In this document: piece by piece, positions 35,330 through 43,829 of the stretch
How positions within the stretch are numbered: the first letter of the stretch is position 1
Layout: every line of letters begins with the position of its first letter
Assembly (NCBI GenBank): GCA_018333655.1
Contig: JAGXTJ010000003.1
Coordinates: forward strand, 18,411 to 82,410
Reading direction: 5' to 3'
Length of the DNA stretch: 64,000 bases
DNA from: Bacillota bacterium
GTDB taxonomy: Bacteria; Bacillota; UBA994
Notes under the pieces: generated by a model
Database searches by the model: none
Seen by the model: the letters and a program-made list of their open reading frames with translations, nothing else
What the model was told of the DNA's origin: nothing
Program-made: the position numbers and the translations under genes

Positions 35330-36190
35330 ATGGCGATAGCGTACGGATTTGTGGCAAGGGAATACGTCAATCTAGGTGAGGCTCCCTACAGAAATGTGGC
35401 CAAAACTATGGTGACCCAGGCTAGACTTGCAGAGCCTGTCGTGATATGGCAGCAACAGCGTGGGTGGTATGAAGTTGAAATGTCTGATGCCTATCGTGGG
35501 TGGGTTGCGCCGATGGACTTGTGGCTAGTCGACCGAGCGGCATGGGAGCAGTATCAACAGGCTCCACAGGTGCTAATAACCGCTCCTTTCACGACTATAT
35601 ATAGAGACAGCGACTTCACTCTGAGTATGAAAGACGCAAAATCTCTGCAAACAGCTGCCACCATGTGCACACAACTACGACTAATTGCGGAGACCCCCGA
35701 CAACTACCAAGTATTGCTGCCGGACGGGCACGCTGGTTACATTTCCAAGACGGACGGCGAGGTAATTCCTGGTTTTAACCAACTAACTCTTGGCTCCCGC
35801 GAAAAGGTCGTGGCGCTAGCAAAAGATTTTCTCGGGCTGCCGTATTTCTGGGGCGGCACCACCCCTTACGGCTACGACTGCTCAGGTTTTGTACAGACTG
35901 TTCTTAAAATGAACGGCGTCCATGTGCAGAGAGATGCCCACCAGCAGTACGAAATGGGGAGCAGTGTGGCGAGAGAAGAACTGCAAAGGGGAGACCTTGT
36001 TTTCTTTAGCACCTACAAGGCCGGAGCATCGCACGTGGGGTTCTACATAGCACAGGGGCAGTACATCCATGCCGGTTCATCGCGGGGCGTCGCCATTAAC
36101 AGCCTGCACCCTGGGGATGAAGACTACAGCGAAGAGCTCGACAAGAAGTACCTAGGCGCAAAGCGCCTTCTTCCCGAGGTGCAGCGATGA
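35330..36190 (+). CDS. NlpC/P60 endopeptidase with SH3 domains (YkfC-like)
   Basis: A 286-residue cysteine peptidase. Two bacterial SH3-like domains occupy about residues 1-145. The NlpC/P60 domain follows with Cys184 (YDCSGF), His235 (SHVGFYI) and His247 (IHAG). No signal peptide is present, so it acts in the cytoplasm like Bacillus YkfC, a gamma-D-glutamyl-L-diamino acid peptidase that cuts L-Ala-D-Glu from Dap or Lys. This cytoplasmic placement is the main argument for wall-peptide recycling. Its stop overlaps the epimerase start (ATGA). Confidence 0.9.
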   Translation: MAIAYGFVAREYVNLGEAPYRNVAKTMVTQARLAEPVVIWQQQRGWYEVEMSDAYRGWVAPMDLWLVDRAAWEQYQQAPQVLITAPFTTIYRDSDFTLSMKDAKSLQTAATMCTQLRLIAETPDNYQVLLPDGHAGYISKTDGEVIPGFNQLTLGSREKVVALAKDFLGLPYFWGGTTPYGYDCSGFVQTVLKMNGVHVQRDAHQQYEMGSSVAREELQRGDLVFFSTYKAGASHVGFYIAQGQYIHAGSSRGVAINSLHPGDEDYSEELDKKYLGAKRLLPEVQR

Positions 36191-37287
36191 AAATTAGGTT
36201 GGTCGAAATCGGCAAACTCACAGTCCCTTTGCACAAGCCTTTTAAAACAGCCCTACGGACCTTAGTTACTTCTGAGACCCTCGTCATCAAGGTGCACCTC
36301 GATAACGGCATGACTGGTTGGGGCGCGGCTTCCCCGACAGCCGTCATCACCGGTGATACTCTAGGCTCTATCAGAGGCGCGCTAACCGAGGTGTTTATTC
36401 CACAGTTAATTGGTCTCGATATCTCCAACTACGAGTTTATTCTCGCCAAGATCAATGGTGGCATAGTGAGAAATTCCAGCTCGAAAGCTGCGTTAGACAT
36501 GGCGATTTACGACCTGGTGGGCCAGCTTTACCACGCTCCCCTGTACAAGCTGCTCGGTGGCTACAGGAGTTCTTTCGAGACAGACATTACTGTCAGCGTT
36601 AACAGCCCAGAAGAAATGGCTAAAGACGCCATGTGTTTCGTTCAGGACGGCTTCACCGTGCTCAAGCTCAAGGTAGGGACTGATGCCAAGGCCGACATAG
36701 CACGAGTTAAGCAAATTAGAGAGGCCGTAGGGTCACACATCAAATTGCGCCTAGACGCCAATCAGGGGTGGACGGCAAAAGAAGCCATACGTACGATCAC
36801 GATCATGGAGGATATGGGTCTCGACCTTGAGCTGATCGAACAGCCCGTAAAGGCCGGCGATTTGGAGGGGCTGAAGCAGGTTACTGACAGCGTAGACACG
36901 TTAATCTTGGCTGACGAAAGTGTCTTTTCTCCCGCGGATGCCTTGCGGGTGCTACACATGCGCGGAGCCGACCTTATCAACATCAAGCTCATGAAAGCAG
37001 GCGGCATCCATAACGCCCTAAAAATTAACGCCCTAGCGGAAAGCTGCGGGGTAGAATGCATGATTGGCTGCATGATTGAGAACAAGATTGGCATTACCGC
37101 AGCCGCACATCTCGCCGCAGGTAAGAAGAACATCACCCGCATGGACCTCGACGCGCCCTTTCTCCTCGCTAAGGAATTTGTGGCAGGAGGAGTATCATTC
37201 GACGGACCAAGGATAGTGCTCCCTGATGCTCCAGGGCTTGGAGTTGTTGGTGTGGCCAATTTAGAAATCCTCCCTCACACGCTCTAA
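36187..37287 (+). CDS. Enolase-superfamily dipeptide epimerase (L-Ala-D/L-Glu type, YkfB-like)
   Basis: A 366-residue muconate-lactonizing-type enolase superfamily member with a full catalytic set: Lys160-x-Lys162 (LKLKVG), metal ligands Asp190 (LDANQ), Glu218 (IEQP) and Asp243 (ADES), and Lys267 (IKLMKAGG) on the other face. This K-x-K / K arrangement does 1,1-proton transfer, as in L-Ala-D/L-Glu epimerases of murein recycling. Specificity is inferred from the translational overlap with the YkfC-like gene. It is the last gene of the operon. Confidence 0.9.
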   Translation: MKIRLVEIGKLTVPLHKPFKTALRTLVTSETLVIKVHLDNGMTGWGAASPTAVITGDTLGSIRGALTEVFIPQLIGLDISNYEFILAKINGGIVRNSSSKAALDMAIYDLVGQLYHAPLYKLLGGYRSSFETDITVSVNSPEEMAKDAMCFVQDGFTVLKLKVGTDAKADIARVKQIREAVGSHIKLRLDANQGWTAKEAIRTITIMEDMGLDLELIEQPVKAGDLEGLKQVTDSVDTLILADESVFSPADALRVLHMRGADLINIKLMKAGGIHNALKINALAESCGVECMIGCMIENKIGITAAAHLAAGKKNITRMDLDAPFLLAKEFVAGGVSFDGPRIVLPDAPGLGVVGVANLEILPHTL

Positions 37288-37351
37288 TGGTCAGAGCATG
37301 TGAGGGAGGATCAAATGCGGGGGGTGCAGTAACTAGCACCCTTCGTTTTTT
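37268..37351 (+). terminator. Two hairpins ending the peptide-salvage operon
   Basis: The first hairpin straddles the epimerase stop codon: TCCTCCCTCACA (37268-37279) and GCTCT pair with AGAGC and TGTGAGGGAGGA (37299-37310), one mismatch in 18 positions, no T-run. The second is GGGTGC (37322-37327) with GCACCC (37336-37341), then TTCGTTTTTT, a normal terminator. Confidence 0.85.
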
Positions 37352-37361
37352 GGTGTGACTC

Positions 37362-37865
37362 TTAGCCCATTACTGGCGGGGTAAAAGTGCGGGTCGCGAG
37401 CTCTTTGTCTAGGTGGTAGAGGGCTTCGCCGCCGAAGCGTTTCACTTGTTGCAGTATATGGCCGAAGGATTTTTCTTCTTCGCGCTGCTCATCCACAAAC
37501 CACTTTAGAAAGCTAATAGTGGCGTGCTCTTTCTCACTTTGGGCAATGTCCATGAGGTGGTAGAAGCGTTGGCTAACAAATTGCTCATGGTGGAGCGACT
37601 TTTCGTACACATCAACGACCGAGGCGTACTCGTTTTCGGGCTCTGCTAAGGCCTGCATCTTTACGCGGCCACCCATGTCGGCGATGAAGTCGAAAATGAG
37701 CATGGCATGAAATTTTTCTTCCTCGGCCTGTATTTTAAACCAGTGGGCGAAGCCGTCTAGTTGCTGGTCGGTACAGTAAGCGGCCATGGCTAAGTAGAGA
37801 TGGGCGCTGTAGAGTTCGTACATGACTTGCAGGTTGAGTTCTGCGGTGAGCTTCTGAGAAAGCAT
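37362..37865 (-). CDS. ftnA: Ferritin (non-heme, FtnA type)
   Basis: A 167-residue four-helix bundle iron-storage subunit. The ferroxidase ligands are visible in YELYSAHLYLAM (Glu), QAEEEKFHAMLIFDF (Glu, Glu and His) and KEHATISFLKWFVDEQREEE. The family start MLSQKLTAELNLQ is typical. AGGGAGG precedes the ATG. It likely stores iron and protects the anaerobe from peroxide-driven damage. Confidence 0.93.
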   Translation of the reverse strand: MLSQKLTAELNLQVMYELYSAHLYLAMAAYCTDQQLDGFAHWFKIQAEEEKFHAMLIFDFIADMGGRVKMQALAEPENEYASVVDVYEKSLHHEQFVSQRFYHLMDIAQSEKEHATISFLKWFVDEQREEEKSFGHILQQVKRFGGEALYHLDKELATRTFTPPVMG

Positions 37866-37898
37866 GTTTATTGACCTCCCTTGTTTAGTTATTTGCGC

Positions 37899-38777
37899 CT
37901 AGGCGGGCATAAATGAGAGAATAGCTTCGCGCAAAATCTTGGCGCCGAGCACGGCGGTAATTTGCGCGAGATCGAGGCCGGGCGATATTTCTACCATGTC
38001 AAAGCCGACCACTCGGCATCCGGCTAAGAGATGGATAGCCTGAATAATCTCCCATGAAGTGCAGCCGCCTGGCTCGGGGGTGCCGGTGCCGGGGGCAAAG
38101 GCTGGGTCGACCACATCAATGTCGAGCGATATGTAGACGGGGCGTTTGCGTAGCTCGGGCATGACTTGGCTTAAAGCGGGGTGGATTTGGTTGAAGAAAG
38201 TGTTAGTGTGCCCTTCGGCAAACTGCCGCTCTTCACGGGTGCCCGAGCGTATGCCGAACTGGTAGAGGTTCTTCGGCCCAATAAGCTCGGCTACGCGGCG
38301 CATTACGGTGGCATGTGAGTACTTTTCGCCTAGGTAGTCGTCGCGCAGGTCGGCATGAGCATCGAAGTGCACCACTGCTAAGTTTGGGTATTTAGCGGCC
38401 ATGGCCTGCATAATAGGCCACGAAACTAAGTGTTCGCCTCCCAGGCAGAAAGGTGTCTTGCCGGTATCTAGTATGGCGGTGATGGCCTTTTTTATCATCT
38501 CTAGGCTGGCGGCGACATTGCCGACCGGCAAAGCTAGGTCGCCTGCGTCGTAGTAGGAGCGCTCTAAAAGGGACTTGTCGAGGTAGAAGCTGTACTCCTC
38601 GATGCCGTACGAAACCTCGCGAATGCGCTGTGGTCCTAGGCGACTGCCGGGGCGAAAACTGACGGTGTAGTCCATAGGCAAGCCCAGAATAACTGCCCGA
38701 GCCGCGGCAAAGTCCGGCGAGTTGGCCAAAAATCCCGTACTTGGTTCAATCAAAGCCTGCAATTCTTGTTCGCTCAT
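37899..38777 (-). CDS. speB: Agmatinase / ureohydrolase
   Basis: A 292-residue Mn-dependent ureohydrolase. The metal motifs are GGEHLV, HFDAHADLRDDY and SLDIDVVDPAFAPGTGTPEPGG, which hold the two-manganese site. It hydrolyses agmatine to putrescine and urea; related guanidino substrates are possible. GGGGAGCG precedes the ATG. It is divergent from the sigma-54 activator, leaving a gap of only about 75 bases. Confidence 0.88.
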   Translation of the reverse strand: MSEQELQALIEPSTGFLANSPDFAAARAVILGLPMDYTVSFRPGSRLGPQRIREVSYGIEEYSFYLDKSLLERSYYDAGDLALPVGNVAASLEMIKKAITAILDTGKTPFCLGGEHLVSWPIMQAMAAKYPNLAVVHFDAHADLRDDYLGEKYSHATVMRRVAELIGPKNLYQFGIRSGTREERQFAEGHTNTFFNQIHPALSQVMPELRKRPVYISLDIDVVDPAFAPGTGTPEPGGCTSWEIIQAIHLLAGCRVVGFDMVEISPGLDLAQITAVLGAKILREAILSFMPA

Positions 38778-38852
38778 ATACCGCTCCCCTAAATGTGGTC
38801 TTGAGTAAATTGTACCACGTCTACTGCCTTGTCCCTAGCAGGAATACGCATA

Positions 38853-40358
38853 TTGTATAGAGAAATATGCTTAAAGTTCGGCGCGAGCGCCAGAAAGTTG
38901 GCGGTGAAGAAGTTGGCACGTACAGACAGTGCACCGTGGTTGCGACAAACCCTGCTCACCCTGCTCTACGCTATTGATGAAGGCGTGCATGTAGTTGATG
39001 AGACAGGGGTTACTATCTACTACAATGCCCAAGCCGGAGAGCTAGAAGGCTTAGAGCCAGAGAGCGTGCTAGGCAAGCATGTGCTCGACGTCTACCCCTC
39101 CCTGAGTGCGGAGAGCAGCACCCTGCTCTCCGTCTGTCGCCTCAAGCGACCCATTTTATCTAAGCAACAGTCCTTTACCAATTTTAAGGGCAAAAAAGTG
39201 ACCACAGTCAACACCACCCTCCCGATTATATTAGAGCATCGCCTGGTGGGGGCGGTAGAGGTGAGCCGCAATATTACTACTGTGCGCGAGCTGTCGGAGA
39301 AGCTGGCCGATTTGCAGGCTAGGATGCATGAGGCGCAGGGCGAGCCTAGTTTCGAGGCGCGCCCGGGGGCACGCTACACTTTTGCCGACATTGTCGGTCA
39401 GTCCCCTAGCCTGGTAGAGCAGAAGACGCTTGCTTTGCGTAGCGCCGCGACCAGCTCCTCTGTGCTGGTGCTAGGGGAGACGGGCACAGGCAAGGAGCTA
39501 GTGGTGCAAGCCCTGCACAATGCTAGTAGTCGCCGCTACAAACCTTTTATAGCGCAAAACTGCGCGGCCCTGCCCGAGACCCTGCTCGAATCCATCCTCT
39601 TTGGCAGCGTAAAAGGTAGCTTTACCGGCGCCGAAAATCGCCCGGGGCTTTTTGAGGTGGCGAGTGGAGGTACCCTATTTCTTGATGAGATTAATGCCAT
39701 GCCCCTCTCTTTGCAGGCCAAGCTTTTGCGCGTCTTGCAAGACGGCTATGTGCGTCGCATTGGCGATGCTAAGGTGCGCGCGGTAGACGTACGCATCGTC
39801 ACCGCGATGAACGACGAGCCCTATTCCGCCATACGCAAGGGAACTCTGCGCGAAGACCTCTTTTACCGCATCAATGTAGTCACCTTGCGCCTGCCCCCGC
39901 TTAGGGAGCGACGCCAAGACATTTCGCTTTTAGCGATGCACTTTATTCGACTCTACAATGGCACTTTTGGCTTGGGGGTTCTCGGCTTGTCGGCAGAAAC
40001 CGCGGAGATATTTCAGAGCTATCACTGGCCAGGCAATGTGCGCGAGCTACAACATGCCATCGAAGGCGCCATGAATGTCATCACGGGCGACCATATTTTG
40101 CCATCTCACCTGCCCCCCCATGTAGTAGAAGGCGCCGGGCAGGCCGGCGCACGAACTTCTACCGCTATGCTCGCCCCTAGTTTCACCTTGCAGACGGGGC
40201 AAACTCTGCACGATGCCCTGCAAGAAGTAGAGAGCCGCTTTTTGCAGCAAGCTATGCAGCAGGCGCGCGGCAATGTCACCTTAGCCGCCGAGATACTGCG
40301 TATTCCGCGCCAGACTATGCAGTACAAGCTGCGCGCCCAGCAACCGTTTTCGCCCTGA
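38853..40358 (+). CDS. Sigma-54-dependent transcriptional activator (PAS, AAA+, Fis HTH)
   Basis: About 500 residues. A PAS domain (YAIDEGVHVVDETGVTIYYN) senses an unknown signal. The AAA+ domain has Walker A GETGTGKE, the sigma-54 contact loop GSFTGA (a Ser variant of GAFTGA), Walker B GGTLFLDEINAMP and the R-fingers region. The Fis-type HTH ends the protein (AAEILRIPRQTMQYKLR). The start is uncertain: TTG 38853 has AGGAA upstream, while TTG 38829 and GTG 38904 are also in frame. It lies immediately upstream of a -24/-12 promoter and the lysine fermentation operon, its likely target. RocR-like in architecture. Confidence 0.9.
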   Translation: MYREICLKFGASARKLAVKKLARTDSAPWLRQTLLTLLYAIDEGVHVVDETGVTIYYNAQAGELEGLEPESVLGKHVLDVYPSLSAESSTLLSVCRLKRPILSKQQSFTNFKGKKVTTVNTTLPIILEHRLVGAVEVSRNITTVRELSEKLADLQARMHEAQGEPSFEARPGARYTFADIVGQSPSLVEQKTLALRSAATSSSVLVLGETGTGKELVVQALHNASSRRYKPFIAQNCAALPETLLESILFGSVKGSFTGAENRPGLFEVASGGTLFLDEINAMPLSLQAKLLRVLQDGYVRRIGDAKVRAVDVRIVTAMNDEPYSAIRKGTLREDLFYRINVVTLRLPPLRERRQDISLLAMHFIRLYNGTFGLGVLGLSAETAEIFQSYHWPGNVRELQHAIEGAMNVITGDHILPSHLPPHVVEGAGQAGARTSTAMLAPSFTLQTGQTLHDALQEVESRFLQQAMQQARGNVTLAAEILRIPRQTMQYKLRAQQPFSP

Positions 40359-40367
40359 GTTGTGCAA

Positions 40368-40384
40368 CTGGCATAAATCTTGCA
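40368..40384 (+). promoter_or_regulatory. Sigma-54 (-24/-12) promoter of the lysine fermentation operon
   Basis: CTGGCAT-AAATC-TTGCAT: GG at 40370-40371 and GC at 40382-40383 with exactly 10 bases between, matching TGGCAY-N5-TTGCW. It lies 55 bases before the kdd start and directly behind a sigma-54 activator gene. Confidence 0.88.
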
Positions 40385-40438
40385 TACTAAAGAGGAGTAG
40401 AGCATGAACTAAAATATTGATGTGGGAGGTAGTAAGCA

Positions 40439-41482
40439 ATGCAGAAACAGGGCTGTCCCTATGGCACGCACCGTGTCATATCCCCCCTCGGGGTATTGCC
40501 CCAGCCAGCGTGGAAGATTGACAACAGCATGACCCTTTACGATAACGAGATTCTCGTCGATGTGCTACGTTTAAACATCGATTCGGCCAGTTTTACCGAA
40601 ATTAAGAAGCGTGCGAATTACGACGATGCGGCAATTCGCCGCATTATACTCGACCTCGTGGCCGATCGCGGCAAGCACCACAACCCTAACACCGGCAGTG
40701 GCGGCATGTTTATCGGTGAAGTCAGCGCCATCGGGGAGAAGCTACAGGGGAAGATAGACCTCGCTCCCGGTGACCGCATTGCCTCTCTCGTCTCGCTTTC
40801 GCTAACCCCCCTGGCCATCACTGAAATTATTGAGGTGAGGCAAGAGATAGACCAAGTCGCGATTAAGGGACAAGCCATTCTTTTTGCCTCGGGCATTTAC
40901 GCTAAACTCCCCGACGATATGTCAGATGCCCTAGCCCTCGCCGTGCTCGATGTAGCAGGCGCCCCAGCGCAAACGGCCAAGCTCGTGCGCCCCGGCAACA
41001 GGGTACTAGTTATTGGCGGCGGCGGTAAGTCCGGGCTTTTGTGCCTGCACGAAGCCAAAAAGCGCGCCGGGGTCACCGGGCAGGTTATTTCGCTTAACCC
41101 GAGTGCGACCGCCTGTGAGCGCGTGCGCGAGCTAGGCCTCGCCGACGTCATCTTGCAAGCTGATGCGACTAATGCTCTAGCCGTGCTTGAAGCGGTAGAC
41201 AAGGCGACCGGTGGCAAGATGTGCGACTTAGTCATCAACTGTGTCAATGTGCCGGGCACCGAAATGAGCGCTATACTGGCGACCCGTGACGGTGGGACAA
41301 TTTACTTCTTTAGCATGGCGACTTCTTTTACGGCTGCCGCCCTCGGCGCCGAAGGCGTGGGCAAGGATGTAGAGATGATCGTCGGCAACGGCTACACCAA
41401 GGACCACGCCGCCATATCTTTGCAGGTACTAAGAGAAAACGATAAATTGCGCGAGTTGTTCACACAACTGTACGCCCGATAG
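40439..41482 (+). CDS. kdd: L-erythro-3,5-diaminohexanoate dehydrogenase
   Basis: A 347-residue oxidoreductase that oxidatively deaminates 3,5-diaminohexanoate to 5-amino-3-oxohexanoate with NAD+, the third step of lysine fermentation. The Rossmann loop [16 protein letters not shown] is near residue 196, and the overall order is like a medium-chain dehydrogenase ([12 protein letters not shown] start). GGGAGG precedes the ATG. It is first in the operon, just behind the sigma-54 promoter, and is followed by kamA. The identification is strong because all neighbours belong to the same pathway. Confidence 0.92.
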   Translation: MQKQGCPYGTHRVISPLGVLPQPAWKIDNSMTLYDNEILVDVLRLNIDSASFTEIKKRANYDDAAIRRIILDLVADRGKHHNPNTGSGGMFIGEVSAIGEKLQGKIDLAPGDRIASLVSLSLTPLAITEIIEVRQEIDQVAIKGQAILFASGIYAKLPDDMSDALALAVLDVAGAPAQTAKLVRPGNRVLVIGGGGKSGLLCLHEAKKRAGVTGQVISLNPSATACERVRELGLADVILQADATNALAVLEAVDKATGGKMCDLVINCVNVPGTEMSAILATRDGGTIYFFSMATSFTAAALGAEGVGKDVEMIVGNGYTKDHAAISLQVLRENDKLRELFTQLYAR

Positions 41483-41495
41483 GAAGGTGAATTTT

Positions 41496-42752
41496 TTGCC
41501 CGCTTACAAAGAAATTTCTCTCTGGCAACAAGTTACGGAGGACGAGTGGCAAGACTGGCGCTGGCAACTGCGCAATCGCATTCAAGACGTAGACTCCCTC
41601 TCCAAAGTAGTAACGCTGCGCTCCCAAGAGGTAGAAGCAGTCTCTGAGGCCCTCTTGTCTTTGCGCATGGCCATTACCCCCTACTACGCCTCACTCATAG
41701 ACGCCGAAGACCCCTGCTGTCCGATTAGAAAGCAGGCCATTCCCACGCGGCCGGAGCTTATTTCTGCGCCAGAAGACATGGCCGACCCCCTGCACGAAGA
41801 CAGTGACTCGCCCGTGCCCGGCCTTACCCACCGGTATCCCGATCGCGTACTATTTCTCGTCACCGATCAGTGTGCCGTGTACTGTCGGCACTGCACCCGC
41901 CGTCGCTTTGCCGGGCAGCATGACCAGTCCGCAGGCAAGGAGCAGATCGACAACTGTATCGAGTACATTCGTGAGAACAAAATAGTGCGCGATGTACTGC
42001 TTTCGGGGGGCGACCCGCTCGCGCAGACCGACGAAAGGCTAGAGTACATCATTAAGCGCCTGCGCGAAATCCCCCATGTGGAGATTATCCGCATTGGCAC
42101 CCGCATGCCCGTGGTTATGCCGATGCGCATTACCAGCGCCCTCTGCAACATGTTAAAGAAGTACCATCCCATCTGGGTGAATGTGCATTTTAACCACCCC
42201 AAAGAAATTACACCCGAAGCAAAAGCGGCCTGTGCCATGCTGGCCGATGCGGGCATACCCCTTGGCAATCAGTCCGTGCTCTTGCGGGGCGTCAATGACT
42301 GCCCCCACATCATGAAGAAGCTTGTGCATGAGCTAGTGAAGATGCGCGTGCGCCCCTACTATATTTACCAGTGCGATTTGTCGCAAGGCATTTCTCATAT
42401 GCGCACTTCGGTAGCGAGGGGCATTGAAATAATCGAGAGCCTGCGTGGCCATACCTCGGGTTTTGCCGTGCCTACCTTTGTTGTGGATGCCCCGGGCGGT
42501 GGCGGCAAAATACCTGTTATGCCGCAGTACCTTATCTCGATGTCAGACCGCCAAGTCATCCTGCGTAACTTTGAAGGCGTTATCTCGGCCTACACCGAGC
42601 CCGCCGACAAACACAGCCCCTGTCTCGAGTGTGGAGTATGTGAAAAGCACGACCATATCGGCGTTACCGCTCTCTTTGGCGGCGACAAAGTATCTATTGA
42701 GCCCGAGGGCCTCAAAGAGATGCGCCAACGCTTCCGCAAGCCCCGCGCCTAG
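41496..42752 (+). CDS. kamA: L-lysine 2,3-aminomutase
   Basis: A 418-residue radical SAM/PLP enzyme, the standard length, which turns L-lysine into L-beta-lysine. The cluster motif is CAVYCRHC (CxxxCxxC). PLP Lys lies in [16 protein letters not shown]. The C-terminal cysteines CLECGVC bind zinc as in clostridial KamA. TTG 41496 follows AGGAAGGTG at good spacing; GTG 41487 would overlap that site. First committed step of lysine fermentation. KamB starts 1 base after its stop. Confidence 0.95.
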   Translation: MPAYKEISLWQQVTEDEWQDWRWQLRNRIQDVDSLSKVVTLRSQEVEAVSEALLSLRMAITPYYASLIDAEDPCCPIRKQAIPTRPELISAPEDMADPLHEDSDSPVPGLTHRYPDRVLFLVTDQCAVYCRHCTRRRFAGQHDQSAGKEQIDNCIEYIRENKIVRDVLLSGGDPLAQTDERLEYIIKRLREIPHVEIIRIGTRMPVVMPMRITSALCNMLKKYHPIWVNVHFNHPKEITPEAKAACAMLADAGIPLGNQSVLLRGVNDCPHIMKKLVHELVKMRVRPYYIYQCDLSQGISHMRTSVARGIEIIESLRGHTSGFAVPTFVVDAPGGGGKIPVMPQYLISMSDRQVILRNFEGVISAYTEPADKHSPCLECGVCEKHDHIGVTALFGGDKVSIEPEGLKEMRQRFRKPRA

Positions 42753-42753
42753 C

Positions 42754-43803
42754 ATGCGGCTACTCGAACTCCTAGATAGCGCCAAGGTGTGCTCTGTCTC
42801 GGTGGTGGGGCTCGCTAAAAATGCCGGTAAAACGGTGGCCTTAAACAGCCTCATTAGACAAGCTGCCCAAGCGGGTGTTGCCCTTGGCCTGTCTTCCATT
42901 GGCTACGATGGCGAAAAAATCGACCTCGTGAGCCGTCTCCCTAAGCCCCGTATCGAGGTGGTAGAGGGTACAATTTTAGCCACAGCCAGCGGCACACTAG
43001 AGCGCTCCACAGCCGCGCTCGAAATTCTGGCGGCCACGGGTTTTGTCACCGCCTTAGGCGAGGTCTTGCTCGTGCGGACGCGTGAAAGCGGTTATGTCGA
43101 GATAGCCGGTCCCGACAGCTACGGCGAAATGCAGAAATGCATCGGCCGGATGCTTAAACTTGGCTGCCAACTAGCCTTAATTGACGGCGCCTTAGATCGA
43201 GTTGGTTCGGCCTCCCCGGCGGTGACAGAGGCCGCCATACTAGCAACAGGGGCCGTAGCGGGGGGCAGTATGCGCCAGATACTAATGCGCACCCTCCACT
43301 TTGTTTCGCTCTGCTCCCTGCCCAAGCTGTCGGAGGGGGCAAGGCGCGCCGCGGCCGTGCGTGCCACCCTAGCGGGGCAGTTACTGCTCTCTACCTCGCA
43401 GGGCGAGCGGGTGCTGCCCTTTGCTTCTGCCCTAGGGCATGCCGCGGCCATAGCTGACTGCCTACCTCGTGACGAAGAGTTTGCCCTGGTGGTGCCTGGC
43501 GCGGTAAACGAGTCGCTACTTGGCGAAATAATGCAGAGGCCGCGTCTCGCGCGGCAGGCCTTACTTATCTCTGCCGACCCCACCCATATTTTCGCCACGC
43601 CAGAAGTATGGCAGAAATACCGTGCCTTAGGCGGACGCGTGGCCGTCTTAGAGCAAATTCGCCTGCTGGCTGCTACCGTTAATCCCACCGCACCTAGCGG
43701 CAAAGCTTATGAACCACGGCAGTTTGCCGCCGAAATCGCCGCTAGCTTAGCGCCACTTCCGGTCTACGATCTCTTTGACTCTGACCAAGCGGTGTGTCTC
43801 TAA
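42754..43803 (+). CDS. kamB: KamB, proposed lysine 5,6-aminomutase reactivase subunit
   Basis: A 349-residue protein whose N-terminus holds a P-loop, VVGLAKNAGKTVALNSL (GxxxxGKT near residues 19-27). The rest is alanine- and glycine-rich with a repeated hydrophobic strand pattern. In lysine-fermenting Clostridia and Fusobacteria a pair of genes, kamB and kamC, sits with kamDE and is thought to reactivate the B12 enzyme by exchanging damaged cobalamin. ATG 42754 lies 1 base after kamA; a longer in-frame extension into kamA is a shadow. The order and the P-loop support the call. Confidence 0.85.
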   Translation: MRLLELLDSAKVCSVSVVGLAKNAGKTVALNSLIRQAAQAGVALGLSSIGYDGEKIDLVSRLPKPRIEVVEGTILATASGTLERSTAALEILAATGFVTALGEVLLVRTRESGYVEIAGPDSYGEMQKCIGRMLKLGCQLALIDGALDRVGSASPAVTEAAILATGAVAGGSMRQILMRTLHFVSLCSLPKLSEGARRAAAVRATLAGQLLLSTSQGERVLPFASALGHAAAIADCLPRDEEFALVVPGAVNESLLGEIMQRPRLARQALLISADPTHIFATPEVWQKYRALGGRVAVLEQIRLLAATVNPTAPSGKAYEPRQFAAEIAASLAPLPVYDLFDSDQAVCL

Positions 43804-43829
43804 ACATGTACCAGAAAGGGGATGTACCT

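Noticed and set aside
40402..40412. Two-codon frame ATG AAC TAA behind AGAGGAG upstream of kdd
   Set aside because: Looks like a mini-ORF leader but could occur by chance; no attenuator structure is nearby.
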